The notes under the pieces: model-generated
The model's database searches: none
What the model was told of the DNA's origin: nothing
What the model saw: only the letters and a program-made list of their open reading frames with translations
Position numbers and translations under genes: made by a program
In this document: positions 22,601 to 34,909 of the stretch, piece by piece
Layout of the letters: each line of letters starts with the position of its first letter
Numbering within the stretch: position 1 is the stretch's first letter
Source: Ciborinia camelliae
Lineage: Eukaryota > Ascomycota > Leotiomycetes > Helotiales > Sclerotiniaceae
Assembly (NCBI GenBank): GCA_025890175.1
Contig: JANPYM010000010.1
Coordinates: 124,001-188,000 of the forward strand
Direction: 5' to 3'
DNA length: 64,000 nt

Positions 22601-25600
22601 GTTATAATCCTAGATCATTCACTATCCCTACTTCTCAAGAAACGGAAACTTTCGTTTTGAAGCTATATAGTTCATGATTTTTCCATGAGATTAGGATGAC
22701 ATATATGGATAAAGGATGAGGTGGTGAGCAAGGCGATTCACATGTGCGGTTGGTCCCGAGGGATCATCTCTCCTATAAAGAAACTACCTATTCATACATA
22801 GGTAGGTAAAAATTAGATAAGATGATTATTTTCCTGTTGGCTATACTGGAACCAGAATATCTTGAGTTATTGTTATTCTCTCAACTCCATTTACCTATAT
22901 ATGAATATATATATCAGTTCATCAACGACAACAATAGACAAAAGTGAAAGCAAGTTAACAAGCTATACACCCACGCCAAAATTTCCTTCCTAATCCCACG
23001 AAACATAACCCAATAATTCTCAGTATAACCCTTCGAGCTTCCTTCCAATCTCCTCATCCCGTTATATGAGGCATGTCTGCAAAAGTTGCATGAAAGGAAA
23101 TGAACACTCTCCATTAAGAATTCTTTTATATCCACCATCTTCATTTTTTCCGCATCTTTTTCCCGTCTACCCCACTTCCCTCCCCTTCTTCAATCCCCAC
23201 ACATTATCAACTCGTAATTCACTCTCCCATCTCCCTACCCCTCTCCATCTAACTCCGAATCGAAGCTTCATCCAAAAGCTATAAAGTTCGCCCAGCTCAG
23301 CTCTCAATTATACATGTGCAACTTCCGCAGAGGAAATACCATGGCGTCTTAGCTGGAAACTTCTAGCTGTCATCTTCCTACCATGAGTGTTCGTGTCGCC
23401 AGCTATTATCAAGGTATTTTCTTTGCCTTGGAGTCCAGGGATTTTGATTACTACCTACCTACCTAGTTATATCATCTCGATTCTATTTATATGCGTATCT
23501 CTGTATAAGTGACAGCAATAAGATGAAAGATAGACAATAATATTTAAACCCATTCCGTCAATGGAATCTCAAAGCTACAATCCTATCTGCCGAATTATGA
23601 ATATACAATCGAACCTTCTTTCAAACTCCCAGGAAAATTAATTAGCCACTTGCTGGATGCTCTTGGCCTCCTTTTCATTTGAAAAGAAAAAGTATCATCT
23701 ATCGAGCTCTTTTGTATCCGTTCTAATCCCTCCTCCTCTTTCCCCGCCTAACTACCCCTCCTTTCCTAAATTCTCATCCATTCACAATCCGATACCTTAC
23801 CCATAATAATACCTAGCGTTCATTCATCAACCTCCTCGAGATTCTCTTCTAATCCTCCAAGATAAGCTATAAATTTATCCAATTCTCAATCATGTTCCGA
23901 CAATTTGACTATGGGTTCTTCCTCCTGGGACAAATACTATGGGAGCATATCTTGAGCCTAATAACCCTAGCGGGTATACATATGGGCTGTAGATTTCCAA
24001 GAGTCTCCTTTTAGTATGATTATCGATGTAAATACAGCTCATATTTTTACGTTTTCAAGTTTTGTTATTGTTATTATCATTTTTACTCAGATATGTAGTG
24101 ACGAAAATCAGAGAAAAGAGACAACAACCACCACTCATCTCCCAACATCTCTTGACTCCAATTCAGACTTCAAGAATCCTTCCTATACAAGTAGCAGCCA
24201 TTCCAACCTAACATTACATCCAATGCCCAGAAATTCCACCTTCTATGCCATTTTCCAAGTCATATGCGTAAGATTTATTTTATACCCATCAGCTTCCTCT
24301 TTTCTCTTTGCTCTTTCTTTTCAACCTAAAACCTCCAATCAAACATCATACCATACCAGATTTGCTCTCCCCCCCACCCAAAATTTCAACCCCGTAGAGA
24401 TCTATATCTCAAAGCTCCAGCTACCTATAAAAGGCATCTAACTGGCAACCAAACCCAATAAATCAAATATATTAACTCAATATAATTGCCCGACAAGGAA
24501 CTGCAAATTTCCAGAAATTCTCTAGTAAAAACATAGGCACGGGAAATTGAACTCGGATATTGATTTGATATTTGGTGGTTTATTAAAGGCATTTCAAGCA
24601 TTGACATTGTTATTCAACTTCAAAATTATTATTTTAGATGGAGTAACAACGAGCAATAAGCTCAAAAATGGCAACACTCACCCCATTCCTTAACAATGAT
24701 AAAAATCACGTCCTGGTCTACTTCCTACCCTCTGAATTTCAATCCAAGTTACCTAGTTGACCCCTCAAGCCCTCCGATCCATCCATCCCCTTCGAACCTC
24801 CCATTTTTCAGCTTTCCAGCCATGAATCTGCATTTCTGATGCAGAGAGAAAAGAGGCAATTCATCAAGTTATTTTATAACCATCGCCTCTTCATCTCCTT
24901 GTGATTTCGAACCTGGGCCGATCAGTCATCCTAACAATGTATTAATAACATTCACTATCTCCTGAACCCCTCCACCGCTTCCCCCTCCCCTCCGTCGAAT
25001 TCAACGCTCCATCCAGAAGCTATAAATTGCATTCAGTCCATGAATTGATGACACCCAGAAAGCTTCTGGGGTCAGTACTGTTCCTACAAAGAATCTAGGC
25101 CGCAAATTAATAGAAATTGCAATTTATCCCTACTGAGTAGTCCCAAAAAGGCCAATATAAAGTTACCTATACATCCCATACTTCTATTCCAGCAATTCTA
25201 ACCGCCAATAATATCACCCAGGAAATATAAATCCATCTTAAACGACAGTGATAACCCACGAAAGACAACACTCACCATAAACTCAAGGACCGACAATACT
25301 CATATCTTGTTAAACCCTCCCTCGCCACCCCTGATGAGATCTATACATCATCTCTACGGCCGTAGGTATAACTGTATATCCCAAGATCGAAACCAAGCAG
25401 TCTTGATGCAGCTTTAAGCCAGGTCCTCGATGATTAATGTAGCTAAGCCTTTGGATTATGGGAGCATTTTTATAACCCCCTATCCATTCTTCTTCTTTCT
25501 TTCTCGCTCTGAACCCCATTCCATTAACATACCTACCAGTTTATTCACCATCTTCCCTGTCCCAGTGCCTCAACACTTTCAGTTAACACTTCGATTTCAA

Positions 25601-25750
25601 CCCTCCTGTCACCTGACTTGGTGCTACACCCAAAAGCTATAAAATCGACCAGTTCCTCTGCATAATTCCTGAATAATAGTCTCCAGGCGTTTCACCAAGT
25701 ATAGAGAACTAGTTTTTCAAGGGTGCCTGCCAGCTTCCAGCGATCAAATC
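22600..25750. repeat. Recurrent AGCTATAAA block, about 0.6-kb spacing
   Basis: A TATA-like box recurs at about 22661, 23278, 23865, 24419, 25018 and 25635 (intervals roughly 617, 587, 554, 599 and 617). Three copies share a longer context, CA(T/C)CCA(A/G)AAGCTATAAA, at 23278, 25018 and 25635. The others keep only the core. Each box lies after a pyrimidine-rich stretch, and several are followed within 25 bases by a CTCAAT / ATAATT-like element. No conserved protein frame follows. It looks like an old tandem duplication of a promoter-containing unit, but the copies are too diverged to be certain. Confidence 0.4.
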
Positions 25751-26810
25751 TTCATCTCAGTGAGCGAGAATCGCGACCCTGAATGCAGCCTAGATATCAC
25801 CATATAACTTAACTTAACACCATCTAATTTAGACAATTAATGGTGCTAAGTTTTCTATCATCTCAACTCCATATGTGTATGCATCCCAAAAAAACTATCA
25901 TTCAGTGAATACAATCAACTCTTTCTCTCTCTCAAAAAAAGAAGACATGATGACTAATACATATTCAAATATCAACAGCAATCATTATTCAGTCCAAGCC
26001 AAGGGTCAACAAAATCTTACAAGATCCCCGAAGCTGCAATCGTCTTCTACATGGGTATTCCTTCAAATTTTCAACCACCTAGGGGTTCAAAGGACTACTA
26101 AAACGAATGATTCGCTACGACCTGATTCAATCTCATGTCTGCGTAACACTAGGATGAAGATAGAGAAAAGTAGAGGAGCGACCCCCTCGTTTGCCACTCC
26201 CTCTCCTCCTCCTATCCACCCTAATAAGATTCTCTATACACATACAAAACCATACAACCCCATACCAATCATATTCACCACACAGCACCATCCATTCGCC
26301 CAGCCCAGCCCCATCTACTATCCGGGTTCAATCCCACATTTCCCAATTCCCCAATTCACATAACAAACCTCTCGTAATATTGTTCGAACAGATCAGACAC
26401 TATACATCGACAATCGGCGATTCTGATCTGTAGACAAGCATCCAACCAAAAAATAGACTCCTTATTCAACATTGCTTTGTCAGGAAATCTGTCTTACTTG
26501 CCGTCATCTTTTACCCCCATATGATCTTTCTTTTTCTGTTCAAAACTAAGGTGTCGATGGGTTTGGAATACTGAACTTTCTTCTAATCATCTCACATGCA
26601 GAAAGCCAAAGAAACAAGGTGACGAAAATTGAGAGGATTGTAATTCTAGGTTCTATCGTGCTACTTCATTAATTACAGGAACAACTTCCTCCACCAGCCA
26701 ACTCTCATTCAACTCCGAATACAACACCAAGCTGAAACAGCAAGAAAAAGCACAAATTCATCCGTAAAACCTCTCCATCTCCCGAATGACATCAGACTTC
26801 TAAAGCTAAG
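25751..26810. other. Spacer downstream of the phosphatase gene
   Basis: No convincing gene. The frame at 25875-26363 is low-complexity (Ser, Asn, Pro and His rich) and has no motif. Confidence 0.45.
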
Positions 26811-28275
26811 CTATTTCCCTGGGATAGCCCTGAATACAGCATTCTTTCCTTCCTCGGGAGGAGAATCGTGAGTATGCTCGCCACCAAAACATGGCAACTT
26901 ATACTTCTCCTCCCACTGCTTCCTCAACACTTCATACAGGAAGACATATTGCTCAACGGCTTGAACCATAGTCTTTCTTTGTTGACGTAATTGATCGACA
27001 GTCTCATAGATGGCATCATTACCCTTCTCTTCTGATTGGTCCCATCCTTCCCAAGCTCCGCCCTGAAGCTCTCCCATCAAAAACTCCAAAGCGACAAACG
27101 TACCAGTTCTTCCAACACCAGCACTGCAATGCACAACTCTTGGATTCTCTTCTTCCTCATTCTTTGCCCGAGAGAGATCCATCAATGTCAAAACACTTTT
27201 GACATTTTGGCTGTTCAATGAACCCATATCAGGCCAGAGAGGATAGAAGAAATGCCAGATGGTCTTCTCCTCTTCTTCACCTTGTACAGACATGGCGAGT
27301 TGACGAACCTCGATGCCAGTGCCCTCAATGTTCTCTTCTCTCTTCACAAATCGAACCTGGGCTTTAAAATCATCCCCAAGAGCATTCGCCTCGTTAACCA
27401 TAAGAGGTGGATCCTCCTCACTCATAGGGTAGTATCGATAACATTTCTCCATCATCTCTTCAGGCTTGGCTGGATTAGGTCCAACTAGAGGACTAAGCAT
27501 GATGATGACACCAGGTGCTGCGTTATCGGGTACTGAGATTGAATGCCACATCATATGCCAGGTGTGGTCAACAGTTTGAGATTTTGGGCCTTGCATACAA
27601 ATGTACTTATCTTGAATACCTTTCTTCATTGTACTTTGCTTTTCAGCAGTGGAGGTCAAGGTAACAGGAGATGCGTTGATGTAATCGTTATAACCCTCGG
27701 GGACAATGAGCCTGATACGGTTGGCAGCCCATGGATGTACGTTGGCATAACGATCGAGTTCACGATCTGGCTCCTCTCTCGACCACTTGGGATCATCTTT
27801 GGTTGCCAAACGCTCCTCCTCCATTTTTGTCAGCTGTGCGTATTTTTCTTTCATTTCTACCATTAGGTTAGTATCTATTCTACCAAGCAGTGTGAGTGAG
27901 CAGCATACCATCGTGTGAGATCTTCAAGAAAGATGGCATTGCTGTCTTGGGATCACTTGCAGCAGCTAATCCTGCTTCTACTACTTGTACGGCACGTTCA
28001 TCCTCATCATCTGCTGCCTTGCTGGAAGAGCATCCATCTGCCTGAGGCATGGAAGTCCCATCATATTGATCAATGAGATACTCCCCAGATACATCGATGG
28101 CAGAGTCTCGCTTTGATGAACATGGGTGAGTCATCTTGTGGAGTAACTTGCGGCTTATAGTCTCTTTGGGACGCGAAGGAGAATTGGTTGTTGAGGTACT
28201 TGAGGCTTTAGAACAGAAGGAACGTAGACGCTGGTGGATTGCAATAGTGGCACCAATTGGAGTGCGATGAGGCAT
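26811..28275 (-). CDS. Protein tyrosine phosphatase (classical, Pyp-like)
   Basis: Two exons, complement(join(26811..27856,27909..28275)), give about 470 residues. The junction uses donor GTATGC and acceptor GGTAG, and joins FLKISHD to EMKEKYAQL. The catalytic P-loop is HCSAGVGRTGTF with nucleophile Cys366 and Arg372. The WPD loop (PLWPDMG, Asp332) carries the general acid. The substrate-loop motif NDYINAS and the core motif QGPKSQTVDHTWHMMW are both present, so the enzyme should be active in removing phosphate from phosphotyrosine. The N-terminal 120 residues are Ser/Thr-rich and basic, with no domain recognised. The start at 28275 (MPHRTPIGAT) is preferred over an upstream in-frame Met at 28521, because the extra stretch reads like untranslated DNA. 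Fission yeast Pyp1/Pyp2 act on stress MAP kinases; that role here is only a guess. Confidence 0.87.
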
Positions 28276-28935
28276 ATGAAAAAAAGAACGAAAGATGATA
28301 TCACAATGAGGATAGCTCAAACAAGCTGGGAAATATGTTTGGAGCAGAGAAGGATAGACTGTTTTGCCTTGGCCAAGGCAATAGACGGAGAGGGCTGAGC
28401 TGAGAAGTTTCTTCCAGCGCAAAATGAAGATCCACACAGCGGTGCAGAGAATGAAGATATAAAAATGCGACAGTTCAGTAAGGAAAAGAATAGCAAATTG
28501 TAGGAAAGACAGAGATACCAAAATCTTTGATAAGTTGATGTGAATGTGTATGCAAAGAAAAAGGCGAGAGAGGAGAAGAAAAAGAAAAAGAAAAGTAGGA
28601 ACCTACAAAAACATTCGATTCTACGGACACAAAAGGCGACTTCGCCATATTGAGCAGGAAGGAGGGGGAGCCTTGAGATCCATATTACATGCATGAGGAA
28701 AGAGCAATTAATGAGGTTGATGCTTCAACTCGAGTGAATGGAGTGAGGCAAGCACGTGTGGATTCCATGTGTGCTGACTAATGACATGACCAATCGAATG
28801 AGGGTTTCTAAGCGAGGTCCTACTGTACTCAAATTTGAGTGAAGGATTTTCGCCTTCAAGCTTTGTGAGCAATTATTGCACTCAAACATTTCCATCTCTT
28901 GGGAGATTGATCATGATAATCCGAGTTTGATCAAT
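28276..28935. promoter_or_regulatory. Divergent intergenic region between phosphatase and Mrx7-like gene
   Basis: About 660 bases separate the two divergent starts, so both promoters must lie here. No TATA box or known operator was identified. Confidence 0.4.
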
Positions 28936-29280
28936 ATGCCGTTATGGTTAGCAGCCTTTGAGGTAAAGATGCATTCTGCAGCAGATCATGTTGCTACTCT
29001 TACTAACAATTATTCAGGCATGGGCAGTCGCACGAGTTCGTATCCCTACGTTGATCTCAAATTCCTATTGCTTACAGATATTCAGCTCCTAAGAAGTCCT
29101 ACCTTTCACAATGTAGTCCGCAATGTCCACAAGAGAGTCCATGAAGCTCGTCATGGCAAACACCCCTCCGAAATGGGCGGTACCAATATCGATAACCCAG
29201 AGAAATCAAGTCGATTTATTCAATACTTCAAGGACGAACTCAAAGATCAGTTCTGGGGCAAACCACCACCTCGAAAATAA
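28936..29280 (+). CDS. Small MIOREX component 7 (Mrx7)-like protein with an 18-nt exon
   Basis: Proposed structure: join(28936..28962,29018..29035,29086..29280), giving 79 residues starting MPLWLAAFEAWAVAR and continuing LLRSPTFHNVVRNVHK. Intron 1 (GTAAAG, branch TACTAAC, TTCAG) is clear; intron 2 (GTTCGT to ATTCAG, 50 nt) is required because otherwise the N-terminal frame hits a stop. The C-terminal half has EMGGTNID and FIQYFKDELK. I recall this pattern from small fungal proteins assigned to the mitochondrial MIOREX (ribosome-associated gene expression) complex; that assignment is tentative. A simpler reading without splicing also stays open (114 codons from 28936), but it inserts a stretch that does not fit the family. 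It is divergent from the phosphatase gene. Confidence 0.62.
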   Translation: MPLWLAAFEVKMHSAADHVATLTNNYSGMGSRTSSYPYVDLKFLLLTDIQLLRSPTFHNVVRNVHKRVHEARHGKHPSEMGGTNIDNPEKSSRFIQYFKDELKDQFWGKPPPRK

Positions 29281-30788
29281 TTGATGACATACTGCTTATC
29301 ATGCAACATCAATTACACGGTGTATAATATGATAATGGGAGTTGGGTTGATGGCCTTTGACGACCAGCGTACACTGAGATTGTGCGGCGTTTAGGAAGAC
29401 TTTACCACTCCACGGTTTGGATATCACAGTACTCAATTATAATTCAATTCTCTCTCCGTCATCTCAGATCGCCTTTTCTTATACCACGTCCCGAGACAGG
29501 TTCATGCAGATGCATTGCCTGTCCACATTCCACCGGACATTAAATTGGGCTCTGAGACTGATCCTCCGTGTCACTTGGCTCTCATTCCGTCCGAAGAGCA
29601 GATACGCCTACACTTTTCAATTCGCTTCTATGCCCTCAATGCATTGGACCGGTTTTGTGTGCGCACATTTGTTGTCTCTTGACAAGCTTCTGTTTTTCAT
29701 TCTCGAATTCGCTTTGAAGCTTTTCCAGAGCCATCTTTAGGGTATTCATATCCAATCCTCACATCTGTGTATGAGCAGTGCTCATCTTATCAGCACGGCT
29801 CCGCACAATTCTCAATCTCAAGTGTAATAACCAGTCGTCTTCGTGTGAAGGGCTGAATTGATTTGAGACTCTTGATGACGCTCATCATTCTATCTGACGT
29901 GGGAGAAAGCAAACAGTTGCAAGCATCTTGCAGCGCAGTATGCAAGAATCCAACTTCGTTCGATACGCGATGCAATGAAAGCTTCCAATGGAAACATGGT
30001 TCGCGCACTCTTAATATGCGATTCTCTCTGATTTGACGTCGAAATAGGTAGGTCGTTTCTTATAAAACCAACAATAAGAGGGGTACGGGGGAATGAAATA
30101 CTTGCCATACGCAGACTCACACCAATATTTTATGGTGTGTGTTCTATTTAAGTGCAAGAAGATTGATCTAAAGACCGATTACTCACCGTGGCTTTCTATC
30201 CCGGCATCACCATGTGGGAGGTGGAAGCGATGGTCCATATATTTATGGTCTACATATCTTTCAAAGCTAGAGCTGGCTGTTTGGATATCCATGATCCATT
30301 TGTGGATGTAGGACTCGAGAGAGAGCGGGGCCTGCAAGGCGAACTGTCGATTGAAGCAAAGAGCTTCCAACGGAGTTCTCGCTTGATACCTGGTTGCTCA
30401 GGATATGGGAATGAACTAGCACATCTGAGCTCCTTATTGCTTGTCTATTGTTCTCAATCTAGCTAGATTTGAAATCATCAATTTATTCTTTATCACGTTT
30501 ACGCATCATACTCATGACAATAGTGAATCAAAACGAAGCAAGGCAGTTTGCCATTTCTTCACGAAAAGACAAGCAAGCCTATCACACCCCTTTCCAAGTT
30601 ATATCAGAACCCGAGACCAGCGCCAACAACACAAACCTTCGCAGAAGAAAAAGTGACACTCTTCAACGCTTAGGTAATCAAATTATTATCTCCTAAACAC
30701 AATTTCCAAGACTCGAGGTTCCTAGATTGTCGTACCTGACTCTACTGCTCTCATCTCATTCATAACCCCCAATCTCCCAGCTTCTGGT
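29281..30788. other. Spacer, no gene seen
   Basis: Only short overlapping frames on both strands without motifs. It ends at the second 5S gene. Confidence 0.5.
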
Positions 30789-30907
30789 ACATACGACCAT
30801 AGACTGAAGAGAATTGGGCATCCCGTCCGCTCTGCCATACACAAGCTTCAGATCGGTGGATTAGTAGTTGGGTGGGTGACCACCAGCGAATCCCCACTGT
30901 TGTATGT
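30789..30907 (+). rRNA. 5S ribosomal RNA, copy 2 (variant)
   Basis: 119 nt with the same ends as copies 1 and 3. It differs from them at two positions, A70 to G and T107 to C. In the 5S fold, bases 67-71 (GGUAG) pair with 106-110 (CUACU). Residues 70 and 107 are therefore partners, and the A-U pair has become G-C. A compensatory pair change implies that the copy is, or recently was, under selection for structure. A Pol III T-run terminator follows at 30911-30917. Confidence 0.95.
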
Positions 30908-31334
30908 TTCTTTTTTTGGTCTTTTTGGTATTTTTGGTCTTTTTGCTTTGCTCGGTTTCTTCATCTAGAAAAAACAAGAAAAGGGGCTGACGGGAGTGAT
31001 GAAGTGAGGGGTTGTATTTTTGAAATCTGCGTAGGAGAAGACGATGATGGCGATGATGATGATAAGAGGATAAGTGGAAATCGCAGGCAAATACTATCAA
31101 TCATACTGCTCTTTTCCTTCCGCTGTTAGTACGGGGTCTTGAAGGAAATAGAGAAGTGTAGAAACGGAATCTGGGTAACGAGATTGAAATTGCCTGCTCC
31201 GGGGAGACAATTAGCTACGATTGTCTAGATACCTACTAAATCTTTGGCAACTGAACCAGCAGTATTCTTCAAAATTTCATATTGATCCTTCCGCACACCT
31301 CTCACCATCGTTAATCATCCTTCATCCACCTCCC
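30908..31334. other. Spacer between 5S copy 2 and the P450 3' end
   Basis: T-rich start (5S terminator), then a GATGATGATGG-type run near 31040-31062. No gene. Confidence 0.5.
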
Positions 31335-33145
31335 TCACTCCAACTTCCGCACCCAAATTTCCTGTTCCGGATTCGGCGCTATCCCCGCATTACTATAGAG
31401 ATTGGCCTTCCTCTTACTCTGTCCCGGCGGAAACTCCACTCGATACCCCTCCAACAGACTTGCCACGACGAGTTTAATCACAGCACCCGCATACCATCTC
31501 CCGGGACAAGTTTGCCTCCCGTTTCCCCACGCCAGATTTCCCGGCTCGATGTTGGTGAAATCTTTGAGGGGGTTGTAGGTCGTCGTCTTGGTTCTGGTTA
31601 TCGCTTGGTAAAAGCGGCTGGGGTTGAATGTGTTGGGCTCGCCGTGCCGTTCGTAGTACATGGGATCGCGGGACATGGATTCCGCGGCCATGGAGATGAA
31701 TGTGCCGCGTGGAAGGCGGAGGCCGGAGGAGAGGGTGTGGGGAGATAGAACGATGCGATCGAAGGAGACTGTGGTGATGTTATGTTAAAGCTGTTTTTGG
31801 TTTTGTTCGGAGAGTTGATGCAGATAATCATTGATATACGTACGTGCATTAGGCTGATTGTACCGCATAGATTCTTTCATGAAACTATCCAGTTTCCTCA
31901 ACTTTTTGGTCGTGGAAAATTGCCAAGATCCATCTTCTTGCAAGGCATCCTTGATTTCGGTGCGTAAGTCAGAAAAGTATTGGGGTCGCTCGCAGAGATC
32001 GTGTAATACATGGACTGCGACCATTGTGGATGTGTGTAGCTATTCGATGTCCAATTAGCTCGGTATACGGGATATCACGGTTCGGATCAAAAGGGGGAAC
32101 AAACCGCAGCAGAATTCAAGACTAAAATCTTTAGAATGATTTCCTTCGGATGAACGACTTCCGATGTCGCAATGAGATAACCTAATAAATCGTTGGCTTT
32201 GTAATCTGGATTTTGTCTCTCCTGTATAGCAGGTCCTAGAATCTCAAGAGCCTTTGAAAGAATAGCCTCCATGCGACTTTTGGGGGCAAGGAATGGTCTG
32301 AGGAGAGTACGCATGAAGTGAGGATATGAACGGAGTGCGTCTGCGGTTGCTACTACTTCTGCCAGATAGGCGGAGATGGTGTCGAGCCAAGCCTTATTGC
32401 GGGCCAGTGGTAAGCCAACGAAAACTCGTGAGGATACGGCGAGGACCATGGAGTATACAAATGTGTACGTGTTTATTTGTTTGGATTCTGAGTTTGATAG
32501 TAAGTTGAGTGAGTTTTGCTAAGTACGTGTGAACCTACCACCTTGCGAAGTGGAATCTTTCAGGAATTCGGACATGGCGAGGGAAAGCTCTGCTGCCATG
32601 TCTGGCATGAACTCAGCTAAGATATAATTGTCAGCCTTGGTACTTTTACCCGATAGTTCGATGTATTGCACTTACGTAGATTCTGGGTAAGTTGCACCCT
32701 GCAAACATCAGAGTGGTGGCGGCTCTGCAGAATAATGTCTACGCCACTATAGTGACCTAACCATCTCTCCACAAGAGCAGCAGAATGATTAAGCTTTGTT
32801 TCCGGCAACATGCGTAGCTCTATGAGATACTTGGGAGGGAGAATCAGGCGTTCCATATCCTGTGTTTGGACTGTGAAAGGTTCATTTCTGTACTGTATTC
32901 CACTAGTTAAGCTCATTCTACAGTGTGGAAAATGGGAGAAGTCTTCTTACCTTGTGATAACCTTCGTCTAAGAGAAGGTGTCCATTGTCTAAAAACTCCT
33001 TTTTCACAGCAGAGAGATTAATGCCGAGAAAGCCTGCGGATTTGCCAACTCTTGGGATGCCTGGGAATTGAGATCGGCGAAATGAGGTGAACACAAGTAG
33101 GAGAGCAAGAGTTATTGCACCGGAAAGATAAATAACAAGAGACAT
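31335..33145 (-). CDS. Cytochrome P450 monooxygenase
   Basis: Six exons give 499 residues, the normal P450 length: complement(join(31335..31768,31844..32039,32105..32487,32542..32616,32676..32892,32951..33145)). The frame is continuous at every junction, with GT/AG borders at each. The N-terminus SLVIYLSGAITLALLLVF is a single membrane anchor, placing the enzyme at the ER. The I-helix has LHTSTMVAVH; the K-helix ExxR is ESMR (Glu346, Arg349); the PERF-like motif is FNPSRF; the heme loop is WGNGRQTCPGRWYA with the ligand at Cys443. The WGNGRQTCPGR form, with Trp instead of the usual Phe, is familiar from fungal P450s of terpenoid and gibberellin-type pathways (CYP68/CYP503-like), but the substrate cannot be told. 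The gene appears intact, although the two redox genes beside it are broken. Confidence 0.92.
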
Positions 33146-33426
33146 GATTTCCAATATATTATGGCTTTTTTGGATGTCGATTATTCGATTGTACTGAGAT
33201 AAATAATCTCGATGCACTAGCTCGCAAGGGAAGAAAAAATTGTTATTGGATTTCTGTGTGTAAGAGTCCGAACATAACAGTATGTATGTTGGCGGCGCGT
33301 TACCCCGCTACCACTCAAGAGTTGTCGGTAATTGATCTACCCCATTACTCTGTTCATTCACCGACTGAATAGTCAATTATTTGATGTAATCAAAAGCTAA
33401 TAGGACCTTGAATACCTACCAGTGAA
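33146..33426. promoter_or_regulatory. Upstream region of the P450 gene
   Basis: The P450 reads leftward from 33145, so its promoter lies here. The 3' end of the decayed SDR gene follows at 33427. No clear motif. Confidence 0.35.
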
Positions 33427-34651
33427 TCATGCTCTACCGAATGAGAATTCCTGGCCAACCAATTTTTCCGTAGGTGTCCAGAGTTTCTCTAAATTTCCAC
33501 TATCCGTAGCAAATTCGAGAAGAGGTTGAGCTTGGCAGTTTTCAAGGCAAAGATTTGAGGATCCTAGTGCATAAATTAATAGTGGAACCAGGCGGCCGAT
33601 CCCTGGAGAGCCGACTATTATCAGCTGATGACCCCCCTCCAAAATTGCGGATATTTGGCATGAGAGACAATTCACCTGCAATTCTACGGTCAAGAGCTGC
33701 AACTAAAGTTGTGCTGATGCCCCGACTCGGTGTTTTCATGGGCATCATGGTGAAAAGCTGTTCGGCACTCTCCCTCGGCATGTGTGTCCATAAATCAGTG
33801 GCTATGGCTGTAGAGGATATTAGCATGAAGATTCTCAACTTGGAAGAAAGGCTGACCTCCAGGATGAACACAGGCAATTTTAACTCCTTTGTTGCCCTGG
33901 AGCTTGGATATCTGTGCAGAGTATAAGATGGTTTCGGTTTTGCTCTGACCATAAGCAATCCTCGGAAGAAAGCCAAGACCCCATGGGAGCCCGTAGGCTT
34001 CGCAAAGGGATTTGGGAGGCTTTTCTTCCTTTGGTAGATTGTTTCCCTCTAAATTATAGTCGGCAAACCGGAAAGGGGAAAATATGTAACCATTACTACT
34101 CATATTAACAATTCGAGCTCCTCCCTCGGCTGTCAACTTGTCCATTATAAGATTGTTGAACAAAAAGCTTCCAAGGTAATTAGTTGCCAAATGCATCTCA
34201 AAACCATCGGGACTGAGAGTGCGCTCTGGTATATTCATCACGCCTGCATTGTTGATGAGAATATCAATACTCTATACTCTGTTCTGTATAAGCATTGACT
34301 TCGGCAGCCGCAGAACGAATGGAATCGAATGATGCCACGTCAAGTTTGAGAATTCAAGTCGGCACGTTGGGATGTTTCTTTGATGATTTTTGCGACAACC
34401 TCAACTTTTTCTATAGATCTTCCGGTAAGGATGAGTGTGCTTGGACTTTGGGCAGCCAGCGTTTGTGCAAGGCTAACCCGAGCCCATTTGGACTCGCCCC
34501 GGTGATAACACTGTGTGAATTTAGCATATATTCATGGCGCTTCAAAACATTTTGGGGGTGGTATACTGTTATTCTGCTTTAATTCATCCCCGAAAGCTAA
34601 AGCAATATCTCTTCCCTCCGTCTTTTCACCAAATTCGGAATGAGAAGTCAT
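33427..34651 (-). pseudogene. Decayed short-chain dehydrogenase/reductase (SDR)
   Basis: Reading leftward from an N-terminal piece at 34651 (MTSHSEFGEKTEG), successive fragments rebuild the SDR order. The Rossmann motif appears as VITGASPNGLG, then LTGRS, then LDVASFDSIRSAAAEV, then ILINNAGVMNIP. The active-site segment NMSSNGY and the following YGQSKTE come next, then VHPGG, IATDLW and a C-terminal LENCQAQPLLEFA. The pieces lie in different frames: at least two frameshifts (around 34350 and 34268), and the first splice junction does not keep phase. One intron (about 33815-33870, GTCAGC to TACAG) still looks functional. The related intact family is fungal NAD(P)-binding SDRs with a catalytic YxxxK. 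Gene death is the simplest explanation; assembly errors are the alternative. Confidence 0.75.
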
Positions 34652-34909
34652 ATTGTAATTAATAGAGAAGAAAATAAGCTGCTCAAAGATAGCGGGGAAG
34701 GCAGGTTGACTGCAATTATTATACACCACCGCCAACGGTTGCACCCTGCACAGGCTGCGCCGTAATATCACCTGCGGCGGAACACCGGATCGTATGATGG
34801 TTCATTGGGCGACAGAGTGAATGGTAGATGAAAGCAGGTTTCTGGTGAGTTTGCTCAAATAAACTAGAAAATACTGTATTCTCTTCCTATATAATCTTAT
34901 ACAACCAAG

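Noticed and set aside
26325..26340. GGGTTCAATCCC resembling a tRNA T-loop
   Set aside because: Surrounding pyrimidine-rich DNA cannot form the other arms.
25875..26363. 162-codon frame
   Set aside because: Compositionally biased (Ser, Asn, Pro, His), no domain, overlaps another similar frame.
34295..34582. Plus-strand 95-codon frame
   Set aside because: Antisense to readable SDR motifs on the minus strand.
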